DNA from: Aerococcus sanguinicola
Lineage (GTDB): Bacteria > Bacillota > Bacilli > Lactobacillales > Aerococcaceae
Direction: 5' to 3'
Length of the DNA: 64,000 nt
Assembly: GCF_008726925.1 (NCBI RefSeq)
Contig: NZ_VYWO01000001.1
Span: 248,001-312,000, forward strand
Each line of letters starts with the position of its first letter. The stretch's first letter is position 1. A program made the translations under genes and the position numbers. Shown one piece after another: positions 1 to 7,519 of this stretch. The notes under the pieces are model-generated. The model was not told the DNA's origin. It searched no databases and worked only from the letters and a program-made list of their open reading frames with translations.

Positions 1-191
1 ACCAATTAGGAGTCGACACAGCCAATGTAACGGCTGACCTCATGGATGGCCAGAGTCCGGCTGATCATCCCATTGTCTTTACCGATAAGACCGACACCTA
101 TATCAACAAGGAAAAAGCGGACCAATTAGGCATTAAGCTGCCTGACTCGGTCCTCAAAAAAGCACAAGATGTTAATGAAGGAGGGCACTAA
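1..191 (+). CDS. ABC transporter substrate-binding protein, C-terminal part (truncated by window edge)
   Basis: An open frame runs from the window edge (codons in phase with position 3) to TAA at 189-191. The visible tail contains DHPIVFTDKTDTYINKEKAD and a Lys-rich end. This resembles the extreme C terminus of the periplasmic-type binding proteins that pair with COG4120 permeases (TrpX-like). The assignment rests mainly on position: the permease starts 2 nt after the stop and the ATPase follows, the usual order of these operons. The lipoprotein signal and ligand pocket lie outside the window, so the substrate cannot be told. A second binding protein with the same arrangement is cut by the other window edge. 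Confidence 0.75.
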   Translation, partial: QLGVDTANVTADLMDGQSPADHPIVFTDKTDTYINKEKADQLGIKLPDSVLKKAQDVNEGGH

Positions 192-193
192 GC

Positions 194-1081
194 ATGGATA
201 TGATAATTTCTGCCTTATCACAGGGTGTGATTTGGGCCGTCATGGGGCTTGGCATCTATATTAGTTTCCGCATCCTCAATGCTCCCGATATGACAACAGA
301 AGGTTCCTTTACCTTAGGCGCAGCGATTGGCGTCCAAATGATTCATTTCGGCCTAAATCCTGTGATCGCCTTATTAATTGGCTTCTTAGCCGGTATGGCG
401 GCGGGCGCGATTACCGCCCTCTTAGTTACCAAGCTGAACATCAATCCGCTCCTATCAGGGATTATTACCATGACGGGACTTTATTCCATCAACCTGAAGA
501 TGATGGGCCAGGCCAATCTCAGTCTGAGCGGCCAAGAGACCTTTAAGACCATGCTGAGCGGCCTGAATTTACCGCGAAATGTGGATACTATTCTCATTGG
601 GGCAGTGGTGGTCGCCATTGTCATTGCTCTGATGGCCTACTTCTTTAAGACTGACCTCGGCCAAGCTCTAATTGCAACCGGGGACAATGTCCACATGGCC
701 CGGGCCGTCGGTATTGACAGCAATGAAATGACCATGCTGGGCTATATGTTAGCTAACGGTTTAATCGCCGCGTCCGGTCTTTTGGTCGCAACGGATAACG
801 GTTATGCCGATATCTCCATGGGGATTGGGACGGTCGTTATTGGCCTTGCTTCGATCATCATTGGCGAAGTGATCTTTAAGAATGTGAGCTTGACCACTCG
901 TTTTATTACCATTGTAGCGGGCTCTATTATCTACCGTTTACTCTTAAGCCTGGTGCTTATGCTCAACTTCAATGCCGATGACTTCAAGCTCTTCTCTGCT
1001 ATTATCGTTGGCCTCTGCCTAGCCATACCAACACTTCGCCGTTCCTTTAACCGTAGCAGCCGTCAAAGAAGAAAGGGGTAG
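194..1081 (+). CDS. ABC transporter permease, TrpY-like (COG4120 family)
   Basis: A 295-residue integral membrane protein with about eight hydrophobic segments and a basic C-terminal tail (RRSFNRSSRQRRKG). The motifs ITMTGLYSINL and NGYADISMGIGTVVIGLA are typical of permeases related to branched-chain amino acid LivH. In Firmicutes these form three-part systems with a TrpX-like binding protein and TrpZ-like ATPase, several of which are linked to tryptophan or tyrosine uptake. A GGAGG lies 9 nt before the ATG, inside the end of the upstream gene. It is clearly paralogous to the permease at 63.0-63.9 kb (shared SGIxTMTGLYSINL core). The substrate here is inferred only from the family and is uncertain. 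Confidence 0.85.
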   Translation: MDMIISALSQGVIWAVMGLGIYISFRILNAPDMTTEGSFTLGAAIGVQMIHFGLNPVIALLIGFLAGMAAGAITALLVTKLNINPLLSGIITMTGLYSINLKMMGQANLSLSGQETFKTMLSGLNLPRNVDTILIGAVVVAIVIALMAYFFKTDLGQALIATGDNVHMARAVGIDSNEMTMLGYMLANGLIAASGLLVATDNGYADISMGIGTVVIGLASIIIGEVIFKNVSLTTRFITIVAGSIIYRLLLSLVLMLNFNADDFKLFSAIIVGLCLAIPTLRRSFNRSSRQRRKG

Positions 1082-1085
1082 ACTA

Positions 1086-1856
1086 ATGACGCACTTACTC
1101 GAGCTTAAAAACGTAGACAAACGTTTCAATCCCCATACACCTGATGAATTTTATGCTTTGGATGATTTGAACCTAAGCATTGAAGCAGGGGACTTCATTA
1201 CGATTATTGGGGGGAACGGGGCAGGCAAGTCCACCCTCCTCAATGCCATTGCCGGGAGCTTCGACCTCGATGCTGGGAAGATTTTGCTAGAAGGCGAAGA
1301 CATCACGGAAACTAACGACATCGAGCGAGCCGCTTACATCTCCCGGGTCTTCCAGGACCCTAAGATGGGCACAGCTCCTCGGATGACCGTGGAAGAGAAC
1401 CTGGCCCTAGCCGAGAAACGAGGGCAGACCCGCGGCTTGCAATTGGCCTTAGACCAAGACAAACGCGCCAAGTACAAGCAAATCCTCAAGCAATTGGGCT
1501 TGGGACTCGACGAACGCTTGGAAGCAGAGATTGGCCTGCTTTCAGGGGGGCAACGCCAGTCGGTCGCCTTATTGATGGCAACCATTGTCAAACCGAAACT
1601 CCTCTTACTGGATGAACATACTGCTGCTCTAGATCCTAAGACCTCCCGTCGCATCCTAGAGATTACAGCCCAACAAGTCTCCCAGGAGAATTTGACTGCC
1701 CTCATGATTACCCACAACCTGCAAGACGCCTTGACTTACGGCAATCGGATGATCTTGATGGACCGGGGCCATATCATCCGAGACTTCAGTCAAGCAGAGA
1801 AAGAGGCCCTCAATCCCACCCAACTCTACAGCCTGATGGAAGAGATCAACCAATAG
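1086..1856 (+). CDS. ABC transporter ATP-binding protein, TrpZ-like
   Basis: A 256-residue ABC ATPase with Walker A GGNGAGKST (residues 42-50), signature LSGGQ (152-156) and Walker B LLLLDE (172-177), followed by HTAALDP and the switch histidine region MITHN. It starts 4 nt after the permease stop, so the two are co-translated and form one importer with the preceding binding protein. The HTAALD D-loop is shared with its paralogue at 62.2-63.0 kb. It powers uptake of an amino-acid-like solute; the specificity is unknown. A strong hairpin terminator follows within 50 nt. Confidence 0.88.
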   Translation: MTHLLELKNVDKRFNPHTPDEFYALDDLNLSIEAGDFITIIGGNGAGKSTLLNAIAGSFDLDAGKILLEGEDITETNDIERAAYISRVFQDPKMGTAPRMTVEENLALAEKRGQTRGLQLALDQDKRAKYKQILKQLGLGLDERLEAEIGLLSGGQRQSVALLMATIVKPKLLLLDEHTAALDPKTSRRILEITAQQVSQENLTALMITHNLQDALTYGNRMILMDRGHIIRDFSQAEKEALNPTQLYSLMEEINQ

Positions 1857-1898
1857 TCAATTAAGCCTAGAGATAGCTTAATCGCTCTTTCAGCAGTC

Positions 1899-1938
1899 AA
1901 AAATAGCCCCCTGACCAAAGCGATCAGGGGGCTTTAAG
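1899..1938. terminator. Bidirectional intrinsic terminator between ABC operon and nrdH
   Basis: The arms TAGCCCCCTGA (1904-1914) and TCAGGGGGCT (1924-1933) flank a 9-nt loop. There are A residues before and T residues after, so it can serve both converging units. Confidence 0.85.
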
Positions 1939-1944
1939 CTGCGA

Positions 1945-2166
1945 TTAGGCAAATTTTGCAAGCATGTCGGGGCGGAAGCCGTAGAAGGGTTCTTCGCCAT
2001 CAGCGACGATAACAGGTAGGGCTTGGAAGCCGAGCGCCTTGACTTCTTCAAGGGCCGCCTCTGATTCCGTCACATCGATCATTTCGAAGGCCACCCCATG
2101 TTCATCTAAAAATTTCTTAGTAAATTTACATTGCATGCAATTAGGTTTAGAATATACTTTGACCAT
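1945..2166 (-). CDS. nrdH: NrdH-type glutaredoxin-like redoxin
   Basis: A 73-residue thioredoxin-fold protein with the redox motif CMQC at residues 10-13, VYSKPNCMQCKFTKKFL at the N terminus and the conserved LPVIV and GFRPDML near the C terminus, all typical of NrdH. NrdH reduces the class Ib ribonucleotide reductase NrdEF after each turnover, using thioredoxin reductase. I chose the ATG at 2166 because the GAAAGG ribosome site is directly abutted by an earlier in-frame ATG (2175) but sits 9 nt from this one. Unusually, it is not in the nrdIEF operon 8 kb away. The two promoter regions share NrdR-box pairs, so co-regulation is likely. Confidence 0.92.
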   Translation of the reverse strand: MVKVYSKPNCMQCKFTKKFLDEHGVAFEMIDVTESEAALEEVKALGFQALPVIVADGEEPFYGFRPDMLAKFA

Positions 2167-2199
2167 TTCTTTCATCCTTTCGATCCATCTTTTTCTTTT

Positions 2200-2247
2200 C
2201 GCCTAGATATAGTATCATAGAATCATAAGAGATACAAGATATAGCTT
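2200..2247 (-). promoter_or_regulatory. Tandem NrdR-box pair upstream of nrdH
   Basis: Two imperfect 16-bp palindromes lie at 2200-2215 and 2232-2247, separated by 16 bp. Each matches about 11 of 16 positions of the NrdR consensus (ACACTATATATAGTGT). Read on the minus strand, the second contains CTATATCTTGT, identical to 11 bases of the box upstream of nrdI. The pair lies between nrdH and the divergent gene at 2277. Confidence 0.75.
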
Positions 2248-2276
2248 TTGAAAAATATAAAGGAGTGCTAAAGGAC

Positions 2277-3143
2277 ATGCAAGCCTTAAAAATAACCGAA
2301 GACCAGGTCGTCAACTGGCTGCCCCAGCGGAAGCAAGCGTCTTATAAGGGGACTTATGGGCGTTTGCTCTTAATTGGGGGCAATCAGAATATGGGAGGGG
2401 CTATCCAGATGGCTGGCCAGGCCGCTTTAGCAGGAGGGGCGGGTCTGATCACCATAGCCACAGATCCTGTGAACTTTCCCGCTATCCATGCCAGTCTTCC
2501 TGAAGTGATGCTAGTGGACTGGTCAGATGTTAAGCAGGTCCAGGCGTGCCTACAAAGCAGCGAGATCATCCTTCTAGGCCCAGGTATGGGAAGGTCGCTC
2601 AACCGTTGGCGTCAACTGAGCCAAGCCGTCTACCAGGAAGCAAGGACCAAGCCCCTGATTATTGATGGGGATGCCTTGACCATGCTGGCAGCAGATATCC
2701 AGGATGGAATTTGCCGGCTTGAAGACTTTGACCAAGTGATTTTGACCCCCCATCCCGGGGAATGGGCCCGGCTCTATGGCAGTCAGCCGGGGATGTCAGA
2801 TCCTGGCAAGGTCCAAGCTTGGTGTGACCACTACCAGGTCTACCTCGTCAAGAAGAGCGAAGCCACACAGCTTTACCTGCCGGGGCAAGACACCTACTAT
2901 CAAAATACCTGTGGCAATCCGGGCATGGCGGTTGGCGGATCAGGGGATACCCTGGCTGGAATGATCGCTGCCTTTATCGGACAGAGCCAAGAAGACTTGG
3001 CTGGCGCCCTCCTGAGCGCGGTCTACTGCCACAGTGCCTTGGCTGACCAAATCTACCAGGATCACTATGTGGTTCGGCCCAGCGTCATTGCCCGTCATCT
3101 AGCAGCTTTTATGCGTCAATTGAGCCTGAAGAAGGGAGTTTAA
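2277..3143 (+). CDS. nnrD: ADP-dependent (S)-NAD(P)H-hydrate dehydratase
   Basis: A 288-residue protein of the YjeF C-terminal (carbohydrate-kinase-like) family, which dehydrates damaged NADHX/NADPHX back to NAD(P)H using ADP. Diagnostic stretches are YKGTYGRLLLIGG near the N terminus, PGMG around residue 100, LTPHPGEW, and the nucleotide-site loop GNPGMAVGGSGDTLAGMI near 225. Only the dehydratase domain is present; there is no fused epimerase (NnrE) domain. A GTG at 2265 directly abuts the AAAGGAG site, so the ATG at 2277, about 12 nt downstream, is the more credible start. The ybaK-like gene follows with no gap. Confidence 0.9.
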   Translation: MQALKITEDQVVNWLPQRKQASYKGTYGRLLLIGGNQNMGGAIQMAGQAALAGGAGLITIATDPVNFPAIHASLPEVMLVDWSDVKQVQACLQSSEIILLGPGMGRSLNRWRQLSQAVYQEARTKPLIIDGDALTMLAADIQDGICRLEDFDQVILTPHPGEWARLYGSQPGMSDPGKVQAWCDHYQVYLVKKSEATQLYLPGQDTYYQNTCGNPGMAVGGSGDTLAGMIAAFIGQSQEDLAGALLSAVYCHSALADQIYQDHYVVRPSVIARHLAAFMRQLSLKKGV

Positions 3144-3632
3144 ATGGCTAAGAAACACAAGAAAACCAATGCCATGCGAATAGTTGAAGAAGCTGGCATC
3201 GCCTATGAACACCATGAATATGACTATGATGAAGACCACCTGTCCGGACGAGATGCCGCCAAGCATTCCGACCTACCGGCTGAACAAATGTTTAAGACCA
3301 TCGTCTGCCAGGCTAAGCCGAGGGACTATTATGTCTTTGTCTTACCGATCCTGGAAGAATTGAACCTTAAGCAGCGTGCCCGGATCGCCGGGGTTAAGAA
3401 GTTAGAACTCTTACCGCTAAAGGACCTGCTCAAAGTGACCGGTTATGTTCGGGGCGGCTGTTCACCTGTGGGAATGAAGCAGGCGCTGCCAACTTATATT
3501 GACCAAGCTAGCTTGGCTTATGCTATGATTTATGTAAGTGCCGGCAAACGGGGCTTCCAGCTTGGCCTTGCGCCAAGAGACTTGGCTGACCTGGTCCAAG
3601 CTGAATTCCATGATCTGAGTCGGTCAGAATAG
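3144..3632 (+). CDS. ybaK: Cys-tRNA(Pro)/Cys-tRNA(Cys) deacylase, YbaK/EbsC family
   Basis: A 162-residue trans-editing protein that hydrolyses mis-acylated tRNA, mainly Cys-tRNA(Pro), in the cytosol. The family features are all present: FKTIVCQ, the conserved lysine region KQRARIAG, the glycine-rich GYVRGGCSPVGMK (about residues 106-118) and the ending VSAGKRGFQLGLAP. The length matches YbaK. Its ATG directly follows the stop of nnrD, with GAAGGGAG upstream, so translation is coupled. The Nudix gene follows after 13 nt. This is confident at family level; the precise tRNA substrate is taken from family knowledge. Confidence 0.9.
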   Translation: MAKKHKKTNAMRIVEEAGIAYEHHEYDYDEDHLSGRDAAKHSDLPAEQMFKTIVCQAKPRDYYVFVLPILEELNLKQRARIAGVKKLELLPLKDLLKVTGYVRGGCSPVGMKQALPTYIDQASLAYAMIYVSAGKRGFQLGLAPRDLADLVQAEFHDLSRSE

Positions 3633-3645
3633 AAAGAAGGAGCTT

Positions 3646-4110
3646 ATGTCAGAACACTACCAATCACCTAGTGCTGGGATTCTCATCCTAACCCGGCAAA
3701 ACGGCGGGCGGACCGAGGTCCTCCTCCAGCACCGGGCCAATACAAAAATGCTGCCTCAACAGTGGGACCTGATTAGTGGTCACGTTGAAGCAGCTGAGAC
3801 TGTCCGCCAAGCCATTGTGCGGGAGGCCAAAGAAGAAATCGGCATCTCCCTTGACGTCGACGACCTCGACTTCGTCCTCCTCAGCCATAATCGCATTAGC
3901 CAAGACAGCACTTATTATAATATTTTCTTTACAAGCCAGCGTTTCCAAGGGGATCCTCGGATCCTCGAACCCGAGAAACACGATGCTTTAGACTGGTTCC
4001 CTCTTGATGACCTCCCCAGTCCTCTTGTTAAAGACCGCAAACTCGCCCTGGAGGCCCTGGAGACTGGTCAGACCTACGTTGAAGTTGATTTTGATGCCTA
4101 TGGAGACTAG
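3646..4110 (+). CDS. Nudix hydrolase
   Basis: A 154-residue Nudix-fold protein with a complete Nudix box: G at the start of GHVEAAE, then REAKEEIGI, matching GX5EX7REUXEEXGU at about residues 45-67. Such enzymes hydrolyse nucleoside diphosphates linked to another group, using Mg2+ held by the glutamates. The sequence does not fix the substrate; an NDP-sugar, isopentenyl-type or damaged nucleotide role is possible. An AAAGGAG site lies 5 nt before the ATG. Its last 4 nt overlap the end of the convergent cyclo-ligase gene, leaving no room for a separate terminator. Confidence 0.88.
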   Translation: MSEHYQSPSAGILILTRQNGGRTEVLLQHRANTKMLPQQWDLISGHVEAAETVRQAIVREAKEEIGISLDVDDLDFVLLSHNRISQDSTYYNIFFTSQRFQGDPRILEPEKHDALDWFPLDDLPSPLVKDRKLALEALETGQTYVEVDFDAYGD

Positions 4111-4670
4111 CGGCCTGGGAAATACTCTGCCGCTTCCGTGACAATATGAGGTACCAGGTGGTCATGGGGGGCCATGGGGATCTCGTCTACCATTAATTTT
4201 TCAAAGTAGGGCAGGGTCACCTTGCCTTGGTATTGGGCCAAGAAACGGTCGTAGAAGCCGCCCCCATAGCCCAAACGTTCGCCCTTAGGATTACAGGTCA
4301 TGCAGGGGAGGGTGACCCAGTCAATGGCTTCTATGGGCACAATCTCTGCCTCGGGACTGGGTTCTTCAATATTTAGGGAAGATAAGATGAGGGCATCTCC
4401 TTGGTCATAGCGACGCAGACTCATCTCGCCCATGCGCTCAACCCGGGGAACAACAATGGTCTTCCCGTCCTGCCAAGCCTGACGAATGAGCCCCTCGGTA
4501 TCAAATTCCCTGGGCATGGTCAGGAAGGTAAAGATGCACTGGGCATCGTGGTAGGCTTCTGTTTTAAGTAAGCGTTCCGTGATGCTTTGACTGGCTGACT
4601 GGTAATAATCAGGACTTAATTCTTGACGTTTGGCTTTGATTCTTTGGCGTAGTTCTTTTTTACTTAACAT
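4107..4670 (-). CDS. 5-formyltetrahydrofolate cyclo-ligase
   Basis: A 187-residue enzyme converting 5-formyl-THF (folinate) to 5,10-methenyl-THF with ATP, part of one-carbon folate recycling. Family markers are the N-terminal KKELRQRIKAKRQEL, FTFLTMPREFDTEGLI, and the signature GERLGYGGGFYDRFLA near residue 135. The start ATG has GGAGG 8 nt upstream. The gene diverges from the DUF503 gene with only about 35 bp between starts, so both promoters must overlap there. Its end overlaps the Nudix gene by 4 nt. Thymidylate synthase and DHFR, which also use folate, lie 12 kb away. Confidence 0.92.
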   Translation of the reverse strand: MLSKKELRQRIKAKRQELSPDYYQSASQSITERLLKTEAYHDAQCIFTFLTMPREFDTEGLIRQAWQDGKTIVVPRVERMGEMSLRRYDQGDALILSSLNIEEPSPEAEIVPIEAIDWVTLPCMTCNPKGERLGYGGGFYDRFLAQYQGKVTLPYFEKLMVDEIPMAPHDHLVPHIVTEAAEYFPGR

Positions 4671-4706
4671 GGGATAACCTCCTGTTAATCTCTAGAAAGG
4701 ATGACA

Positions 4707-4991
4707 ATGTACGTATTAGCTTTTGAATTGACCTGCCGGCTATCAGGCATCCACTCGCTCAAGGAGAAGCGGCGCTTGGTGAAGAGTATATGCCAGCGCT
4801 GCCAGCGAAAGTATGGCGTTTCGGCAGCTGAGATTGCCTATTTAGATGACCACCAGTTCATGAGCCTAGGTTTCGCCCTAGTCTCCAATAGTTATAGTAA
4901 AAGTCGCAACCGCCTCCTCCAGCTTAAAGAAGAAGTCGAATTGACCTATCCTATCCAGCTGGTTGCCTGTGACTGGTATGAAGGGGTCTGA
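4707..4991 (+). CDS. DUF503 family protein (YlxP-like)
   Basis: A 94-residue protein with the DUF503 signature HSLKEKRRLVKSI near the N terminus and a ferredoxin-like beta-alpha-beta pattern. Relatives such as B. subtilis YlxP sit near infB-rbfA, but their function is not established; here the gene is with folate and deoxynucleotide genes instead. The ATG at 4701 abuts the AGAAAGG ribosome site, so I take the ATG at 4707. One oddity is the insertion-like central part QRKYGVSAAEIAYLDD, which is still compatible with the family. The deaminase gene follows after 25 nt, probably in the same transcript. Confidence 0.75.
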   Translation: MYVLAFELTCRLSGIHSLKEKRRLVKSICQRCQRKYGVSAAEIAYLDDHQFMSLGFALVSNSYSKSRNRLLQLKEEVELTYPIQLVACDWYEGV

Positions 4992-5016
4992 CCCCAAAAG
5001 AGAAGGAGAAGATAAA

Positions 5017-5505
5017 ATGTCCAACCGCATCCCTTGGGACCAATACTTTCTTGCCCAGAGCCTCATGCTCTCTATGCGGTCAACCTGCCAACGTTTAATG
5101 GTTGGAGCCGTTATTGTTCGTGACAAACGGATTATTTCCGGTGGCTACAATGGCTCCGTCTCAGGTGAAGTTCACTGCATAGACGAGGGCTGCTACATGG
5201 AAGATGGCCACTGCGTGCGCACCATTCACGCCGAGATGAATGCCTTACTCCAGTGTGCCAAATTTGGTGCCCCAACAGCTGGGGCGGAAATTTATGTTTC
5301 CCACTTTCCCTGCCTCCAGTGCAGCAAGGCCATCATCCAAGCTGGCATTTCTAAGATTTATTACCTCTACAACTACCACAACCATCCCTATGCCCTCCAA
5401 CTGCTCGATCAGGCGGGCATAGCCTACCAAAAAGTCCAGCTCGCTGACAGCTTCTTTAAGGAGCTAGGCCAGCAGCACCAAAATAACCTCAAGCAGACAG
5501 ACTAA
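5017..5505 (+). CDS. comEB: dCMP deaminase, ComEB-like
   Basis: A 162-residue zinc cytidine/deoxycytidylate deaminase. The zinc site is HAEMNAL (His, catalytic Glu) plus PCLQC (two Cys), and the N terminus IPWDQYFLAQSLMLSMRSTC is the usual ComEB beginning. It makes dUMP from dCMP, feeding thymidylate synthase (thyA is 11 kb downstream). ComEB is named from the competence operon of B. subtilis, but its role is nucleotide metabolism. The frame is open upstream, yet AAGGAG stands 8 nt before the ATG at 5017. The coding end forms part of the terminator hairpin. Confidence 0.9.
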   Translation: MSNRIPWDQYFLAQSLMLSMRSTCQRLMVGAVIVRDKRIISGGYNGSVSGEVHCIDEGCYMEDGHCVRTIHAEMNALLQCAKFGAPTAGAEIYVSHFPCLQCSKAIIQAGISKIYYLYNYHNHPYALQLLDQAGIAYQKVQLADSFFKELGQQHQNNLKQTD

Positions 5506-5522
5506 GGCCTGTCTGTTTTTTA
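5493..5522 (+). terminator. Intrinsic terminator overlapping the end of comEB
   Basis: The arms AGACAG and CTGTCT surround the TAA stop codon and are followed by a T run at 5515-5521. Confidence 0.8.
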
Positions 5523-5572
5523 TTGGCTTCGACCCTTCACTTTATCATTTATGAGATAGGCCAAACTGAAAC

Positions 5573-6211
5573 TTAGGCGTCATTTTTTTCGTCGAGGCAT
5601 TGGTAGAGTTGCGGATAATCCTTGCAGGTCGGGTGCTTAGGATGGCAAATATTCCGCCCAAAATAGATGAGGGCTTGGTGGGCCTGGGTCCATTCACTGG
5701 GCTCTAAGAGGTTGGTTACCCGGTCCTCAATTTCTCTAACTGTCGCATCTTGGGCGACGATGCCGTGGTGCTTGCAGACCCGGGTCACATGGGTATCGAC
5801 TGCGAAGGCAGGGATATCAAAGGCAATGCTTAAAACCACATTGGCTGTTTTGCGTCCCACCCCTGGTAATTTCTCCAAGTCTTTTCGATTTTTGGGGACT
5901 TGACCGTTGAAATCCTTAACCAGCATCTGGGCACAGGCCACAAGGTACTTGGACTTATTACGGTAGAGGCCGATGCGGTTGATGTAGTCCGCCACGTCTT
6001 CTTCCTTGGCCTGGCTCAGGCTTTCTGGGTCAGGATAGGCCGCAAAGAGGGCAGGCGTGACCTTATTGACTTGCACATCGGTCGTTTGTGCACTCAAAAT
6101 TACGGCCACTAATAATTCAAAAGGATTGCGGTAGTCAAGGGCCGTCTCAACGTCAGGGTAGAGGGCGATGATTTCACGCAGGACTTGCCGGGCACATTGG
6201 TCAGTTAACAT
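5573..6211 (-). CDS. nth: Endonuclease III (DNA glycosylase/AP lyase)
   Basis: A 212-residue HhH-GPD base-excision repair enzyme that removes oxidised pyrimidines. It has SAQTTD, the helix-hairpin-helix LPGVGRKTA with catalytic Lys121, and the VDTHV aspartate Asp139. The C-terminal Fe-S loop is C189-X6-C196-X2-Y199-X5-C205: the third of the four expected cysteine ligands is Tyr (codon TAT). The [4Fe-4S] cluster may therefore be altered or absent. The start at 6211 has AGGAGG 7 nt upstream; the longer frame to 6241 lacks a ribosome site. The gene converges with comEB and diverges from the monooxygenase gene. Confidence 0.92.
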   Translation of the reverse strand: MLTDQCARQVLREIIALYPDVETALDYRNPFELLVAVILSAQTTDVQVNKVTPALFAAYPDPESLSQAKEEDVADYINRIGLYRNKSKYLVACAQMLVKDFNGQVPKNRKDLEKLPGVGRKTANVVLSIAFDIPAFAVDTHVTRVCKHHGIVAQDATVREIEDRVTNLLEPSEWTQAHQALIYFGRNICHPKHPTCKDYPQLYQCLDEKNDA

Positions 6212-6257
6212 AGAACACCTCCTTATCTTTGCTATTGTCATTTTATCATAAGTTCAG

Positions 6258-6271
6258 CGTAAACGGTTACT
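6258..6271. promoter_or_regulatory. Possible CcpA cre-like site
   Basis: CGTAAACGGTTACT fits the cre consensus TGWAANCGNTNWCA except at the two outermost bases. It lies in the divergent nth/monooxygenase region, close to the nth start. Confidence 0.35.
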
Positions 6272-6367
6272 ATTCAATCTTTGTACTTTTTTATATACAA
6301 TAATCGTATAAAATAAGGCTTCTGGGAGCTAGGACCCAGCATTTTATTTAAAATACGCCCAATAAAA

Positions 6368-6396
6368 TTGACAGGTATGCGCTTTCGTCATAAATT
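6368..6396 (+). promoter_or_regulatory. Sigma-A promoter of the luciferase-like monooxygenase gene
   Basis: A consensus -35 TTGACA (6368-6373), a 17-bp spacer and -10 TAAATT (6391-6396), about 40 nt before the gene. Confidence 0.65.
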
Positions 6397-6434
6397 ATAG
6401 GGGAGACTTGCTGCAAAAGGAAAGGAGTTCCAAC

Positions 6435-7445
6435 ATGACGGAATATAGTATCTTGGACTACGCCGTAATGGATGAAGGGGAGCGTGCGGTTGAAGCACTA
6501 GCCCATACGGAGGAATTGGCTCAGCTGGCTGAAAAGCGGGGCTATAAGCGCTTCTGGGTGGCCGAACACCACAATATCCCTGCCTTTGCCTCTTCTAGCC
6601 CGGAAGTGATTATGATGCGCTTGGCTGACCAGACGCAAAGCATCCATATCGGGTCGGGGGGCGTGATGCTTCCTCACTACAGCCCTTACAAGGTTGCAGA
6701 GAACTTTAAGGTCTTAGCAGCCTACCATCCGGGGCGGATTGACCTAGGCTTTGGTAATAATAAGAGTGTCCCTCAAATCGCAAAGGTCATGAATGAGTAC
6801 CAAGCAGGTGAACTGTCTTATGAACAAGCCATAAAAGACCTCTACAAGTATATGACAGACGAGGATCAGGCCGACCACCGCTTCAACACACTCAAGGCCA
6901 ATCCCAGCATCGAGGAGGCCTTGGAGATGTGGATCCTCTCTTCCAGTGTAGCCAATGCCCAACTCGCCGGCCGCTTGGGCCTAGCCTATTGCTTTGGGAT
7001 CTTTCCTTTTGCCCGGGATAATGTCTTAGAGATTGCAGAAGAAGCTGTAGCTGCTTACCGGGCCAGCTTTAAGCCTTCCCAAGCAACGCCAGCACCCCGG
7101 GTCATGTATGCCGCCTTTGTCGCTGTGGCCGAGCAAGCTGACCATGCGGAAGACTTGGCACGGGCTCTCGATTGGTGGCTACTCGGTCAAGATAATTTCC
7201 GCTATTATGACCGTTTCCCTTCGATTGCTTCCAGCCAATCTTTTGTCGCGACTCCTGAACAGAGCCAGGCCATGAAGGAGAACCGTAAGCGCATGATTAC
7301 GGGCGATATTGACAAAGTAAGCGCTGAAATTAAGGATTGGAACCGCCGCTTAGCAGCCGACGAGGCCCTTTTAATTCCTCTGGTACCGGGCTTTGATAAC
7401 AGACAGATCAGCCTGGAAATCTTAGCGGACGCCCTGATCGACTGA
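6435..7445 (+). CDS. Luciferase-like flavin monooxygenase (MsnO8 type), SirTM-module member
   Basis: A 336-residue LLM-class oxidoreductase, an FMN-dependent TIM-barrel family. Visible hallmarks are LAEKRGYKRFWVAEHHNIPAFASSSPEV, GSGGVMLPHYSP, KVAENF and HPGRIDLGFGNN. It starts at the ATG with AAAGGAG 7 nt upstream; the frame extends nine codons further up without a ribosome site. Its substrate is unknown. Genes of this family are repeatedly found in operons with GcvH-L, macrodomain and SirTM genes, as here, where they are thought to serve in an oxidative-stress response. A promoter with TTGACA lies just upstream. Confidence 0.87.
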   Translation: MTEYSILDYAVMDEGERAVEALAHTEELAQLAEKRGYKRFWVAEHHNIPAFASSSPEVIMMRLADQTQSIHIGSGGVMLPHYSPYKVAENFKVLAAYHPGRIDLGFGNNKSVPQIAKVMNEYQAGELSYEQAIKDLYKYMTDEDQADHRFNTLKANPSIEEALEMWILSSSVANAQLAGRLGLAYCFGIFPFARDNVLEIAEEAVAAYRASFKPSQATPAPRVMYAAFVAVAEQADHAEDLARALDWWLLGQDNFRYYDRFPSIASSQSFVATPEQSQAMKENRKRMITGDIDKVSAEIKDWNRRLAADEALLIPLVPGFDNRQISLEILADALID

Positions 7446-7519
7446 TCCAGGCAATGGGTCCCATTATTTAAGAAAATATGTTATGATGATAGAGTAAGTT
7501 TTAACTTGGAGGTAATAGA

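Noticed and set aside
1334-1717. 127-codon minus-strand frame opposite the first ABC ATPase
   Set aside because: It is a shadow frame without a start signal or recognisable domain.
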